This document shows, piece after piece, positions 46,420-55,589 of a stretch of DNA of 64,000 nucleotides. The DNA lies in NCBI GenBank assembly GCA_963677415.2, contig CAXXFJ010000002.1:1-64000 (forward strand), given 5' to 3'. The notes beneath the pieces are model-generated. The model had not been told where the DNA came from. It ran no database searches and saw only the letters and a program-made list of their open reading frames with translations. This stretch comes from JAQUTK01 sp963677415 (lineage in GTDB: Bacteria > Bacteroidota > Bacteroidia > Bacteroidales > JAQUTK01). The stretch's first letter is position 1. Every line of letters begins with the position of its first letter. The position numbers and the translations under genes are program-made.

Positions 46420-47216
46420 ATGAAAAGAACTTCATTAGCAATCGCATTTTTCCTTTTGTTGGTAACAATAACCATATCATGTACATCAAAACCAACTTCT
46501 TACTCTTTAACCGGAACTATTGAAGGATTACCGGAAGGCACTATCGTCGAACTGGTACCCGGAGCAACTCATAAATCCGAATTGCCGGTAGCCGAATCAA
46601 TAGTAAAAGATGGAACATTTACTTTCAAAGGCTCTGTAAAGGGACCAAGACTGTTCAATATTGAAGCAATAAATACAGTGGGATCGATTAAAGTAATGAT
46701 TGAGAAAGGAGATGTAACCATCAAAGGCAAAGCCTCTTCTACTGATGTGGATGGAAAATTAAGCTACCAGTATGATAGTATCGTTGTAACAGGCAGTGAG
46801 GTTCATTCGCTTTACTTAGAAAAAATAGCTTTTCTAGATGAACTGAATGTCTTATATGACAATTATCACACATCAAACAAAGAGATCCTTGAAGCTTTAA
46901 AGATTGCGCAAAACCGCTCACGATGACTCCCTTATTAAATCGCTTATACAAAACTGAAGCTTTTGTTAAATTGCAAAATGACAACAAAGCAATCTTTGAT
47001 TCCGTAGATGTGCGTATGAAAGACCTTATTCTGGCAAATAAAAAGACATGGTGGGGCCCATTTCTTATGATGGACCAGATGTATGACTTTAGCGAAGAAC
47101 AGAAGATTATGTTTGACGAGTTTTCCAGTAAAGCACAAGAAAGCTATTACGGCAAACTGCTTAAAACAGAGCTAAACACACAAAAAGGGAAAACTAAGAC
47201 ACACTATATTGCATAA
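46420..47216 (+). pseudogene. Broken DUF4369 lipoprotein gene (TlpA-like family, thioredoxin domain lost)
   Basis: First frame, 46420-46926 (168 codons): lipoprotein signal MKRTSLAIAFFLLLVTITISC followed by a DUF4369 domain (SYSLTGTIEGLPEGTIVELVP, KDGTFTFKGSV, IEKGDVTIKG). It stops at TGA 46924-46926. The protein sense continues in another frame from 46923 to 47216 (NRLYKTEAFVKLQNDNKAIFDSV and on), a helical linker typical of these proteins. In complete relatives a thioredoxin/AhpC-TSA domain would follow; here the frame ends at NTQKGKTKTHYIA. So the gene carries a frameshift and lacks its C-terminal domain. A two-gene reading is possible but less likely. Confidence 0.7.
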
Positions 47217-47266
47217 AAAAGAAGATCCCTGTTTCAGCTAGTTTGCTGAAACAGGGATCTTCTTTA
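47215..47266. terminator. Perfect 18-bp bidirectional terminator
   Basis: GAAGATCCCTGTTTCAGC (47221-47238) pairs perfectly with GCTGAAACAGGGATCTTC (47245-47262), with A-run before and TTTA after. It lies between convergent genes and serves both. Confidence 0.9.
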
Positions 47267-47281
47267 TAAACAAATGTGAGG

Positions 47282-49828
47282 TTATTTCTTACTGAACTTC
47301 ACCGTTTCAATACCTTGCGCTGTAGTTACTCTCAACAGATACAGACCCGAAGCAAGCGAACTAGTCGAAAGTGAATATTCTTTCACATTCAGATCTTCAG
47401 CATCCACAGTGTAAAGAGTTGTACCAGCCAAACTTACTACATCAATGCGCGATATTTCACTTGCACCTTTTATCGTCAGCATGTCTGATGTTCCTGAAGG
47501 ATATACCAATAATATATTCTCTATGCTATTCTCTTTAACATCAGTACCTTCAGCTACCTGAAAACTGATAAATTGTTGAGTATTTCCCATTTTTAAAGGA
47601 GCATATCCACCATTTGCATAGTGATAAGGTGAGAGAATATAATCACGTGCTTCGATAGGTGGAGTAAATGTCAAAGAGAAGGTCTTCTCTTCATCCTGAT
47701 CAAGATATATAGGGAATGAAAGAAATGCTACACTCGGCGAATATAAGTTTTTGAAGACCACAATATACACATCATTCTCATATATAACACCTTCGTTTTT
47801 AATCTTGACCGTTAGTGTGGCATTCTCACTTTGATATAAAACAGACTTCTCCAATGCGGGTGTTTCTGTCAATGTAAGAGCACTTTCTCCAACCGGAGTT
47901 TCATACACTGTGATGGTTTTATCACCGGCAGTGCTTGGCAATAGTATCCAGTCATCTCCATTGTTGATCGAATAAACAGGCAATACAGTGTATTCTCCGG
48001 GATCCACATTTACTATATTAGAAAGGGTACATTCTTTTCTTTCATTGGCTCCTACATACTCATGAATGTACAACACCCCTTTACCCTGTTGATCCTGATT
48101 GGATACAAGGATTGCTCCAAGAAGATAGTTAAACTCAACTGCACCATTGTCTATAGAATAGGTGATATGACCCGTGTGACCTGAATAGATCTTACGATCC
48201 ACTGTAATGTCATTCACAGAGATAGTAAAATCAAATACTGGTTTGGTGAGCGTGATATTAGACTCTGTGATCGTAACATTCAGATAGTTTGAAACATTAA
48301 CTTTGCTTCTCAATATGGACCAATCGTCTTGATGTTGATCTTTACCAACCATATAGAGCTGATACGTACCGGGAGCTATTCCTGACGGTATCTTAAATCC
48401 CGGATATGACAAATGAACTCCCTCTCCAAAAGCGAGATCCAAAGGAAACTCTAATCCCACTAAAGAGATGAATTGCCCATTCTGATAGAGTGCTTTATAG
48501 ACACTTCCCTTGAAGGAGCTACCATTATTGGACAACGGGACTTCCGCAATACTAATAAGATTATCTCGTCCAAATGATGCAACTGAAGGAGAAAGTTCAC
48601 TCTCCAAAGTCAATAATGGATAAAAAACACTACCTGCTGTAGGTTTCTGAATACCAATCAACATACTTTGATTAAAATAGTAGTTCTCAGAATACTTATA
48701 ACCCGTGTTAGCTCCGTCATTCGGATTTAGTATACTTAGATTAAAATACCCATTAAGAGTTCCTCCATACCCCCATTTAACATGCAATAAATCGTTCTTA
48801 TCATAACCATCAATTACAAAAGAATGTCCAGTACTAGTTACCGAAAAGCCACTGTAAATAATAGGGTGCAATAGACTTAATTCAGATTTTATAATATTCA
48901 TCCATTCACCGGTAGAATAGTAATCTCTGGATATAGTACTTATATTGGCATCATAACCAAAGATATTGACCAGTGATTTTACAATTTCCTGAGATACAGC
49001 ACTACTGGATCCCTGATCGTCATTACAATAATCCATATTGACAGATACACCGCATTGATACATCAACTTGGCAACCGCTTTCCAATTAGCTTCTGTATAA
49101 CTATCGGGATCATTATAAGAATCAAGCATATTGGCCCAATCATAGGTCGTGGCTCCAAAATTGGCTGACACATTGATATTTCTAGTTTTAGTCACATAGC
49201 TATTTGATCCTATCCCTTGTGTCGGATAATTGTAATACTTCATTACTTGTGCCATAGCAACACCCACACAGCCCACTAATGATTTGATTTCACCTGTACC
49301 GGTCTGATACACAGGACAATCATTATTAAATGGCTCAACCTGATTCCATGTACTTGTCATAAAAGGAGCAACTGATGCCGGATACGTACTACCCTTCTGC
49401 ATAGTTGCCTGAGAAGATTGAATAGCAATATCTCCACTGGCAAGAATTGCCGAAATGTTTTCTGTATAGCTGTTCATCCATCCTCGCAAACCTTCAGGAA
49501 GATCTCCTACGGGAAAAGAGCCTTCATCAGAATAACCAAGTATGGGAGCGATACGGTCATCACCGGATACGATTACAAAACCACCCCCCTCTCGATTGTA
49601 GATATAATATGCTTCATCAGCCACTGACTTAGCAGGAGCAGCAAATGTTGAAGCCGTAGCTACAAGATCAAATGCTGGTTCATCGGACGCAATAGACTTC
49701 GCCGAGGAGATGGACGAAGTAAAATGAGCCCCGATAATTGCTTTAATTTCTTCAGTAGTGCGCTGACGAGACCATCCATTGAGCGTACAAAAGAAAAGCA
49801 ACAAAAATAGGGTAATTGATTTCTTCAT
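47282..49828 (-). CDS. C10-family (streptopain-like) cysteine protease with T9SS-type tail
   Basis: 848 residues with a signal peptide (cleavage near GWSRQ). Residues 25-150 form the SPI/propeptide region (AYYIYNREGGGFVIVSGDDRIAPILGYS is the family start). The catalytic domain has Cys187 in LVGCVGVAMAQVMKYY and His335 in STGHSFVIDGYD, with VKWGYGGTLNGYF after it. The remaining 450 residues are beta-sandwich-like repeats, and the end (LLVYPSGTSDMLTIKGASEISRIDVVSLAG ... SGLYLLRVTTAQGIETVKFSKK) is a Por/T9SS sorting domain. C10 proteases of Bacteroides and Porphyromonas-type relatives are secreted and made as inactive precursors. Expected on the surface or released. Promoter box at 49889. Confidence 0.9.
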   Translation of the reverse strand: MKKSITLFLLLFFCTLNGWSRQRTTEEIKAIIGAHFTSSISSAKSIASDEPAFDLVATASTFAAPAKSVADEAYYIYNREGGGFVIVSGDDRIAPILGYSDEGSFPVGDLPEGLRGWMNSYTENISAILASGDIAIQSSQATMQKGSTYPASVAPFMTSTWNQVEPFNNDCPVYQTGTGEIKSLVGCVGVAMAQVMKYYNYPTQGIGSNSYVTKTRNINVSANFGATTYDWANMLDSYNDPDSYTEANWKAVAKLMYQCGVSVNMDYCNDDQGSSSAVSQEIVKSLVNIFGYDANISTISRDYYSTGEWMNIIKSELSLLHPIIYSGFSVTSTGHSFVIDGYDKNDLLHVKWGYGGTLNGYFNLSILNPNDGANTGYKYSENYYFNQSMLIGIQKPTAGSVFYPLLTLESELSPSVASFGRDNLISIAEVPLSNNGSSFKGSVYKALYQNGQFISLVGLEFPLDLAFGEGVHLSYPGFKIPSGIAPGTYQLYMVGKDQHQDDWSILRSKVNVSNYLNVTITESNITLTKPVFDFTISVNDITVDRKIYSGHTGHITYSIDNGAVEFNYLLGAILVSNQDQQGKGVLYIHEYVGANERKECTLSNIVNVDPGEYTVLPVYSINNGDDWILLPSTAGDKTITVYETPVGESALTLTETPALEKSVLYQSENATLTVKIKNEGVIYENDVYIVVFKNLYSPSVAFLSFPIYLDQDEEKTFSLTFTPPIEARDYILSPYHYANGGYAPLKMGNTQQFISFQVAEGTDVKENSIENILLVYPSGTSDMLTIKGASEISRIDVVSLAGTTLYTVDAEDLNVKEYSLSTSSLASGLYLLRVTTAQGIETVKFSKK

Positions 49829-49888
49829 AATGTCTTCCTTTTTATCTATTAAACAACTATGTATTTCACCTTCTTATTCGTAGTTATG

Positions 49889-49896
49889 CAAATGTA
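49889..49896 (-). promoter_or_regulatory. Probable -7 box (TACATTTG) of the C10 protease gene
   Basis: Minus strand TACATTTG followed by C, exact TAnnTTTG match, 61 nt before the ATG at 49828. Confidence 0.6.
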
Positions 49897-50233
49897 TTTA
49901 ATAAATTTGTAACATTACCAATTTTGCTTGTTATTAACATCGATTGCAAGAATTGACAATAGCTCACGAGCAAGTCTGTTGTTTTTTCGAATTCAGGATT
50001 TAGAAAAAGTAAAAAAGTACTATTTATCTGCACCACTGCACCATGAAATGCCTCTCTGTGTGCTGTGTGGCATTTCAAAAACCTCAAAAATAATTTGCTC
50101 TTCAATATTTGAATACAATTTTATTTGCTAAAAGGGCATTTTCTATACATTATTATTTGCACGCGGCTAATAATGTTGTAACTTACATCCTCCCCTTCTA
50201 TGCTGAATTATATCAAAAAAGGTGACCTTCGTC

Positions 50234-50256
50234 ATTGCGGGCTTGACCCGCAATCC
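50234..50256. repeat. Dispersed palindrome ATTGCGGG-CTTGA-CCCGCAAT, copy 1
   Basis: ATTGCGGG and CCCGCAAT pair around CTTGA, followed by CC. The half GCTTGACCCGCAATC (50241-50255) recurs as an exact reverse complement at 63986-64000, at the far side of the CRISPR locus. Confidence 0.7.
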
Positions 50257-50292
50257 ATTGAATCAGTATAAAACAAACATACGGACGACACA

Positions 50293-50338
50293 CTACACGC
50301 TTCCCTATGCATGGATCCACGCATACGGAAGCGTGTAG
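50293..50338. repeat. 46-bp inverted repeat
   Basis: The 18-bp arms CTACACGCTTCCCTATGC (50293-50310) and GCATACGGAAGCGTGTAG (50321-50338) pair with one mismatch around a 10-nt loop. Could be a terminator-like structure, a recombination site or a small mobile palindrome. Confidence 0.7.
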
Positions 50339-50348
50339 CGTTTGACAG

Positions 50349-50482
50349 TTGTCCTACGCTACTTCCACAGTTGTGGTACGCTAAGTCCACAAGAGTCAGG
50401 CGCTAGAGGCTTCAGGTTGGAAAGATTCATGCGCTTTCATGGAAAGATTCAAGCGCCTTCAAGAAAAGATTCAAGCACTATA
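50349..50482. repeat. Direct repeats with 22-bp period
   Basis: Two units TTGTCCTACGCTACTTCCAC.. and TTGTGGTACGCTAAGTCCAC.. (50349-50370 and 50371-50392) are in tandem. Three further units beginning AAAGATTCA(T/A)GCGC start at 50421, 50443 and 50465, the last one diverging after AAGATTCAAGCAC. The period is 22 bp in both blocks. Confidence 0.65.
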
Positions 50483-50593
50483 GACCGTTTGATCATTCAT
50501 CAAAGGATACGTCTTTAAATATACCAAAATCTGATAATTCTGTTTCCTGATAATTTTTTTGAATACAATAAATGTTTATTGTATTAATATGTA

Positions 50594-50601
50594 TACCTTC
50601 G
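50594..50601 (+). promoter_or_regulatory. Possible -7 box (TACCTTCG) of the WYL gene
   Basis: TACCTTCG differs from TAnnTTTG at one base and lies 20 nt before the ATG at 50621; TTTATTG about 20 nt upstream may serve as the -33 element. Confidence 0.35.
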
Positions 50602-50620
50602 CAACCATAACTTTCTGACA

Positions 50621-51520
50621 ATGAAAAACAAAGAATGCCTCTCGCGTTATATTCTTATTATCCGCAGACTTCAACGAAATCAAAAAGCAACATTAAAAGA
50701 TATTGAAAAATGTCTGAATGATGCTTCCAGTAACTCAGGTATAGACTTTTGTGTTTCTCAACGCACTTTAGAACGTGACATCAAGGCGATCTCCGAAATC
50801 TTCAAGATACATATTTCTTATTCACGTCAGGAAAGAGCGTACTCTATTGATGAAGAATCATTTGATCCTAAGTACACAGATAAATTAATCGAACACCTGG
50901 AAATCTTTCATTCCCTCAAGATGCTCGACAATATCAAAGGTATATTTCATTTCGACAATAGAAAGCCATTGGGCACACAGCACTTGACAAAGATGATAGC
51001 AGCCATAAAGAACCGGCAGCAGATCCACCTTATATATAATAAGAATTGGGATAATATTTATACAGAGCGTATCCTCTTACCTCTATTGCTCAAAGAATTC
51101 AAGGGACGCTGGTATGTGTTGGCAAGACGTATAGACACCGGCAAAGAACGCATCTATTCATTGGATCGGGTAATTGACTTTAATTTGCTCGACAAACACA
51201 GTACACCTCCGGAAGGAGTCGCGCAATACTTTGAAAACAGCTTCGGTATCTATTGTAAGGATGATCTGCAACCCGAAGAAGTCATCCTGCGCTTCACAGC
51301 AAAAGCAGGTCGATTTGTAAAAGAAGCCACCCTACATCCTTCACAAGCAATCATCAGCGAAACAGAAACAGACTTAACCATTCGCTTGCATCTGCTTTTC
51401 ACCTTTGATTTTATCATGGAGCTCCTCTCCTACGGCGAACTTATTGAAGTACTTTCACCGCAACACCTCCGGGATGAAATGCGGGAAAGATTACAAAAAG
51501 CAGTAGATATGTACAAATAG
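50621..51520 (+). CDS. WYL-domain transcriptional regulator of the CRISPR locus
   Basis: 299 residues. N-terminal winged-helix DNA-binding domain (about 1-75, with SQRTLERDIKAISEIFKI). A WYL domain follows (about 125-200): KNRQQIHLIYNKNWDNIYTERILLPLLLKEFKGRWYVLARR, and a C-terminal extension (WCX-like) ends in LQKAVDMYK. WYL proteins are common regulators of prokaryotic defence operons and are thought to bind nucleic acid or nucleotide ligands. It lies 102 bp upstream of cas6 on the same strand, so it is likely to control the cas operon, the array, or both. Which way it acts cannot be told. Confidence 0.85.
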   Translation: MKNKECLSRYILIIRRLQRNQKATLKDIEKCLNDASSNSGIDFCVSQRTLERDIKAISEIFKIHISYSRQERAYSIDEESFDPKYTDKLIEHLEIFHSLKMLDNIKGIFHFDNRKPLGTQHLTKMIAAIKNRQQIHLIYNKNWDNIYTERILLPLLLKEFKGRWYVLARRIDTGKERIYSLDRVIDFNLLDKHSTPPEGVAQYFENSFGIYCKDDLQPEEVILRFTAKAGRFVKEATLHPSQAIISETETDLTIRLHLLFTFDFIMELLSYGELIEVLSPQHLRDEMRERLQKAVDMYK

Positions 51521-51527
51521 TTTTTTC

Positions 51528-51546
51528 AACGACATGTTTTGTCGTT
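51528..51546. promoter_or_regulatory. Inverted repeat between WYL gene and cas6
   Basis: AACGACA (51528-51534) pairs with TGTCGTT (51540-51546) around a 5-nt spacer, just after the WYL stop codon and a T-run. It may be an operator for the WYL protein or a weak terminator. Confidence 0.35.
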
Positions 51547-51622
51547 ATGGGGGTGTAATTTAGCGGAATGTTAGTTTGAAATAAGAAGATAACAGAGAAT
51601 AACAATTAAATAAAAGAATCAT

Positions 51623-52390
51623 ATGCGTTTCAGACTCAAATTAACTGTTGATAAATATGCATTTGGAAGTTTGCTTCCATTGAACTACCAATATGAGCAG
51701 TCTGCTGTCATTTATAAGATATTGTCAAAGTCAGATGCAGCATACTCGGAATGGCTGCATGAGAATGGCTTTCAATTCCGTGATAAACAATTCAAGCTGT
51801 TTACATTTGCCTGTCTTCATATACCAAAATTAAAACGTCAAGGTGATTTTATCCAGATCCTATGCGATACGATAGAATGGGATATTTCATTCTTACCCGA
51901 ACGAAGCACGCAAAACTTTATTAGCGGTCTGTTTCAGCAGCAAACCTTCAAACTAGGCAATGTTGATACAAAAGTGCAATTTACGGTAAAGAACATTGAC
52001 CTTCTTCCCTCCCCTGAATTTTCAGAGACGATGAAGTTTAAAACTCTCTCTTCAATCTGTTTGGCATCCATGAGACCCGAAGGCGGATTGGCATATATAA
52101 GTCCTGATGATTCCGGCGCTTTGGAACTGATCCGCTCTAACCTGCTCATGAAATACAAAGCCTTTACTGGTGAAGACTTCCCTCTAAACGATTTCCACTT
52201 TGAGTTTAAAGTGCTCTCTAAACCGGAATCAAAACTCATAACTATTAAGGCAAACACACCGGAACAGAGTAAAGTACGTGGATATAAGTGCCAATTTCAA
52301 CTTACAGCACCGGTAGAATTGATGAAGATTGCCTATGAGAGTGGCATTGGCGGCAAAGGAAGTCTGGGGTTTGGGATGATTGGAGAATAA
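51623..52390 (+). CDS. cas6: CRISPR endoribonuclease Cas6
   Basis: 255 residues of tandem ferredoxin-like folds. Cas6 cuts the CRISPR transcript inside each repeat and leaves the 8-nt handle AUUGAAAC seen at the 3' end of these repeats. The glycine-rich loop GIGGKGSLGFGMIG (near 239-252) is the family mark. The N-terminus MRFRLKLTVDKYAFGSLLPLNYQYEQSAVIYKIL is typical, and His46 in SEWLHENGF is a candidate catalytic residue. First gene of the cas operon; cas8 starts 17 bp after its stop. Confidence 0.93.
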   Translation: MRFRLKLTVDKYAFGSLLPLNYQYEQSAVIYKILSKSDAAYSEWLHENGFQFRDKQFKLFTFACLHIPKLKRQGDFIQILCDTIEWDISFLPERSTQNFISGLFQQQTFKLGNVDTKVQFTVKNIDLLPSPEFSETMKFKTLSSICLASMRPEGGLAYISPDDSGALELIRSNLLMKYKAFTGEDFPLNDFHFEFKVLSKPESKLITIKANTPEQSKVRGYKCQFQLTAPVELMKIAYESGIGGKGSLGFGMIGE

Positions 52391-52407
52391 AAAACACAGA
52401 AAATAAT

Positions 52408-53820
52408 ATGAAAGAAATGATGACAAAAATTGATTATGAATGGTTGACCCGAGCAACAGGAGATCCTTTTGCAGATGTAGGTGGCTATGTCATAAAATAT
52501 CTTTCGGAAAAATATCCAGAAAAGGATGTTTTGGGCATAATTGAATTTGTAGCGAAAATCTATGTCAATAAATGGAATAGTAAGATAGGATCTTTCTTTT
52601 TGAACTCAGCTATTACCCAACCAAACTTTAAAGGAAGCGTAAAAATTGATGAAACGCTAAAATACTTTTCTTCACTGATTTATGAATCTGGATCGAACGA
52701 TGAAGGGTGCTGTCGAATTACGGGTCGTAAAGGAAAAGTGTTTAAAGCGGGAAGAGATAATTCTATACTTTCAGGATCAGGAGCTTTTGTGAATTTTCAC
52801 CATAACTTTCAACCAGGAATGATGCTTTCGAAAGAAATGATTATCCGTCAATATTTTATTCCATTTGGAACTATTTATGTTGGTGGCAGAATTGCTGTTG
52901 TTCAAAGTAATCTGACAGAAATAAATGAATTCTTCGTAAAAATAAACTGTGAAGCAAACTTAAATAATTTAGCAGCCTCATTATCAGATGGCGTTTTGAA
53001 ATCTGAATTTAGTTTTCCGGCTAATGCATTGTTTCAATTTGTTGACAATCTGTTTATTAATGAGATTGTCCTTGCCACTGATCAAAAGAGTAATTTATCT
53101 ATAAGCCTATTACTCTTCACAAACTATGCAACCACTCCTGAAATTTCTCTATACAATCTCCCTGCGAATATTTTTCGTTTTTATTCCACGTGTCAGCTAC
53201 CTAAACTAAAAGCTGATTGGCTACCCTTCTTGTTCGCACACTATACAAATTCAAGGTTCAAAGATGCAAAATACAATGTATCAACAAATAACTATGAAGT
53301 CTTGAAGAAAAATGAAACCGAACAAATCGCTGTAGATGATTACAAACAATGGAAAAATATCATATTAGATAATTTGCTCCAAGGAAAATCCATTTTACGG
53401 CACTTTGTAAGGTGGGGAGCCAAACGGCAACTTAATTATACTATCGTCGAATTATATCAAAAAAATGTACAAGGAATGAAACAAGAAACGTTGAACAAGA
53501 TTAAAGAATTAGCTTTATTTCTTACAAATGCGGATGCTGACGCAATAAACAAAAGCATCAAAGCTCTGGATGGTTACAAAAGCGCGTATGAGTTGCGTAG
53601 GTTCTTTTTAAAGAACATTGTTGTCAAAAACTATAAAGACGAAGCAAAAGAACCAATGATCACAGTAGACGAGCTAGTCTATTATCTTTTCCCTGATGAC
53701 ATCTCTTGGAAAGATGTTCGTGATATACTTCTATTTGCCATATATCAGGAACTTCATGCTAAAAATATAAAGATAGAAGCTGATTTGAGTGATGATGATA
53801 CAGAAATAGCAGAGAATTAA
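52408..53820 (+). CDS. cas8b: Type I-B Cascade large subunit Cas8 (Cst1-like)
   Basis: 470 residues (ATGs at codons 4 and 5 are also possible starts; MTKIDYEWLTRATGDPFADVGG is a typical family N-terminus). Cas8 is the large subunit of Cascade that recognises the PAM and recruits Cas3. The Cst1 family usually has CxxC pairs; here only GCCRITGRKGKVFKAGR (near 99-115) recalls that region, so zinc binding may be lost. Position between cas6 and cas7 and the presence of a Cst2-type Cas7 support the call more than any single motif. Acidic C-terminus (DLSDDDTEIAEN). Confidence 0.85.
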   Translation: MKEMMTKIDYEWLTRATGDPFADVGGYVIKYLSEKYPEKDVLGIIEFVAKIYVNKWNSKIGSFFLNSAITQPNFKGSVKIDETLKYFSSLIYESGSNDEGCCRITGRKGKVFKAGRDNSILSGSGAFVNFHHNFQPGMMLSKEMIIRQYFIPFGTIYVGGRIAVVQSNLTEINEFFVKINCEANLNNLAASLSDGVLKSEFSFPANALFQFVDNLFINEIVLATDQKSNLSISLLLFTNYATTPEISLYNLPANIFRFYSTCQLPKLKADWLPFLFAHYTNSRFKDAKYNVSTNNYEVLKKNETEQIAVDDYKQWKNIILDNLLQGKSILRHFVRWGAKRQLNYTIVELYQKNVQGMKQETLNKIKELALFLTNADADAINKSIKALDGYKSAYELRRFFLKNIVVKNYKDEAKEPMITVDELVYYLFPDDISWKDVRDILLFAIYQELHAKNIKIEADLSDDDTEIAEN

Positions 53821-53839
53821 TTTTAAAACCAGAATAATT

Positions 53840-54904
53840 ATGACTAATCTAAAAGCACAAGGATTTATTCTTATTGATGTTGACGTTGTTGCATTGAACA
53901 ATGCAGGTAAAAACACGCAAAGTAATTTTGATAATGCAGTTGGCACTAAGCGGATTTTTAAAGAAGGGAAAAGTTATGTGTATGTATCCGGACAAGCATG
54001 GCGTTATTGGTGGCGTGATACTTTGCAAAAGGTTTACGACTGGAATCTTTCCCCAATTACAAGAGATGGTAAGATTGCATTTACATCTGCAAACCCAATA
54101 GATTATCCAGATGATGATATTTTTGGTTATATGAAAGCAGCAAAAGAAGATGTAACAGATGAAAATGGGAAAGTCAAAAAAGAGAATGTGACGGTAACAA
54201 GAGTTTCGCCTTTGAAAAATTCAGTTCTAGTCTCAGTCGGAGCTGTTCGTCCAGTCGAGAATTGGTCAAGCATGGCTCGTCAGGATGGGGATTCCGTTCC
54301 ATATTATAAACAAGAATATAGTGCTGTTATGAAAGGAATGTTTAGCCTCGACTTAGAACAAGTAGGAACTTTCGCAACATATAATAAAACTGGATTTAAA
54401 AACTTAACCGAAGCATTAAGAAAAGAAGCAATGGATAGAGGTGCTATTGAAGTTGATGATATATATCAAAAAGATACAAAAGGAAATCCTTGTAAATTAA
54501 TCCGATTGGCTGATAATATACGTCAGAAAAGAACTATTGAAACAATTCAAGCATTAAAAAATATTTCTGGTGGTGCTATGCAAACTGATAACATGGGAGA
54601 TGTAACGCCGAAATTTATTGTTCTGGCAACATTAAATAGTGGAAATCATCCGTTTTCTCATATAGCTACTGCTATTGGAAAAGATAGTGATGTTGTAGTA
54701 TTAAATATTGAGGCTCTAAAAGAGGTGCTAAAGGACTATAGAGATAACATTCAGGGAAATGTATTTATTGGTAGGAGAAGTGGCTTTTTGGATGAAAAAG
54801 CAGAGATACTTTCTGCATTACATGAAGAATATCCTTATGTGAAAGTGCTTACTATTAATGAAGCAATAGATGGTTATACTGAACAGTTGAAATCTCAATT
54901 ATAA
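53840..54904 (+). CDS. cas7: Cascade backbone Cas7 (Cst2/DevR type)
   Basis: 354 residues. Cas7 subunits coat the crRNA spacer in Cascade. The start LKAQGFILIDVDVVALNNAGKNTQ and the conserved TKRIFKEGKSYVYVSGQAWRYWWRD are the Cst2/DevR marks, with SMARQDGDSVPYYKQEYSAVMKGMFSLDL further on. Usual length for the family. Separated from cas8 by 19 bp and from cas5 by one base, so cotranslated with the latter. Confidence 0.93.
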   Translation: MTNLKAQGFILIDVDVVALNNAGKNTQSNFDNAVGTKRIFKEGKSYVYVSGQAWRYWWRDTLQKVYDWNLSPITRDGKIAFTSANPIDYPDDDIFGYMKAAKEDVTDENGKVKKENVTVTRVSPLKNSVLVSVGAVRPVENWSSMARQDGDSVPYYKQEYSAVMKGMFSLDLEQVGTFATYNKTGFKNLTEALRKEAMDRGAIEVDDIYQKDTKGNPCKLIRLADNIRQKRTIETIQALKNISGGAMQTDNMGDVTPKFIVLATLNSGNHPFSHIATAIGKDSDVVVLNIEALKEVLKDYRDNIQGNVFIGRRSGFLDEKAEILSALHEEYPYVKVLTINEAIDGYTEQLKSQL

Positions 54905-54905
54905 T

Positions 54906-55589
54906 ATGAAGGTTTTCAAAATTGATATCACAGCCTGGACTTCAAGTTTTAAATATCCAAATTTAATATCCGGATATCAGTTGACTCTCGAAGTACCACC
55001 AATCAGTACAGTTTTGGGACTAATCAATGCCGCATCTGGTAAATATGAAAGATACGATAAACTAAAGCTCGGTTACTACTTTGAGTTTGAAGCAAAACAA
55101 ATGGATTTGGAAACTATTTATCAAATAGAGACTCATGATAAAGGTTATCCAAAGAATGAAACAAAATCCAATGTTATAAATAGAGAATTTTTATTTAACA
55201 ATCATCTGGTTATCTATTTGCAAGATGAGGAATTAGCTAGTAAATTTCGTTTACCTGTTTATCCTTTATTACTAGGTCGTTCTTGTGATTTAGCTACTGT
55301 TGAATCAATAAAGGAAGTCAAATTGTCAGAAATTCAAAATGCAAATAAGATAAAGGGGCAGATAGTTCCTTTTGATGGAAATTTTCTTCCAGGAGTGATT
55401 CAACCTTTGCCGAAATATTTTACTAATACTATCCCACGTCAAAATTTGGGGACTGAAGCGTATTCAGTAATTAATTTTGAATCAGCGGATATACAAACCA
55501 ACCTTTCCGCATATGTTGATTATTCATCAAAAGGGAAAGAGGTGCATATTTTCTTCCATGAACTAGATTTTTGCTCATTCTATGAATAG
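54906..55589 (+). CDS. cas5: Cascade subunit Cas5 (type I-B)
   Basis: 227 residues. Cas5 binds the 5' handle of the crRNA. The N-terminus FKIDITAWTSSFKYPNLISGYQLTLEVPPISTVLGLINAASGK is the RAMP-type first strand plus the conserved P-P-x-S-T-x-x-G-L-I motif of Cas5. The end overlaps cas3 by 8 bp. Confidence 0.92.
   Translation: MKVFKIDITAWTSSFKYPNLISGYQLTLEVPPISTVLGLINAASGKYERYDKLKLGYYFEFEAKQMDLETIYQIETHDKGYPKNETKSNVINREFLFNNHLVIYLQDEELASKFRLPVYPLLLGRSCDLATVESIKEVKLSEIQNANKIKGQIVPFDGNFLPGVIQPLPKYFTNTIPRQNLGTEAYSVINFESADIQTNLSAYVDYSSKGKEVHIFFHELDFCSFYE

Larger units (their letters stand above)
49829..50620. other. Repeat-rich intergenic region before the CRISPR regulator
   Basis: 792 bp without a gene. 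It holds a minus promoter box, the dispersed palindrome at 50234-50256, a 46-bp inverted repeat at 50293-50338, and 22-bp-spaced direct repeats at 50349-50392 and 50421-50482. The last 100 bp are AT-rich and carry a weak promoter for the WYL gene. Confidence 0.6.
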
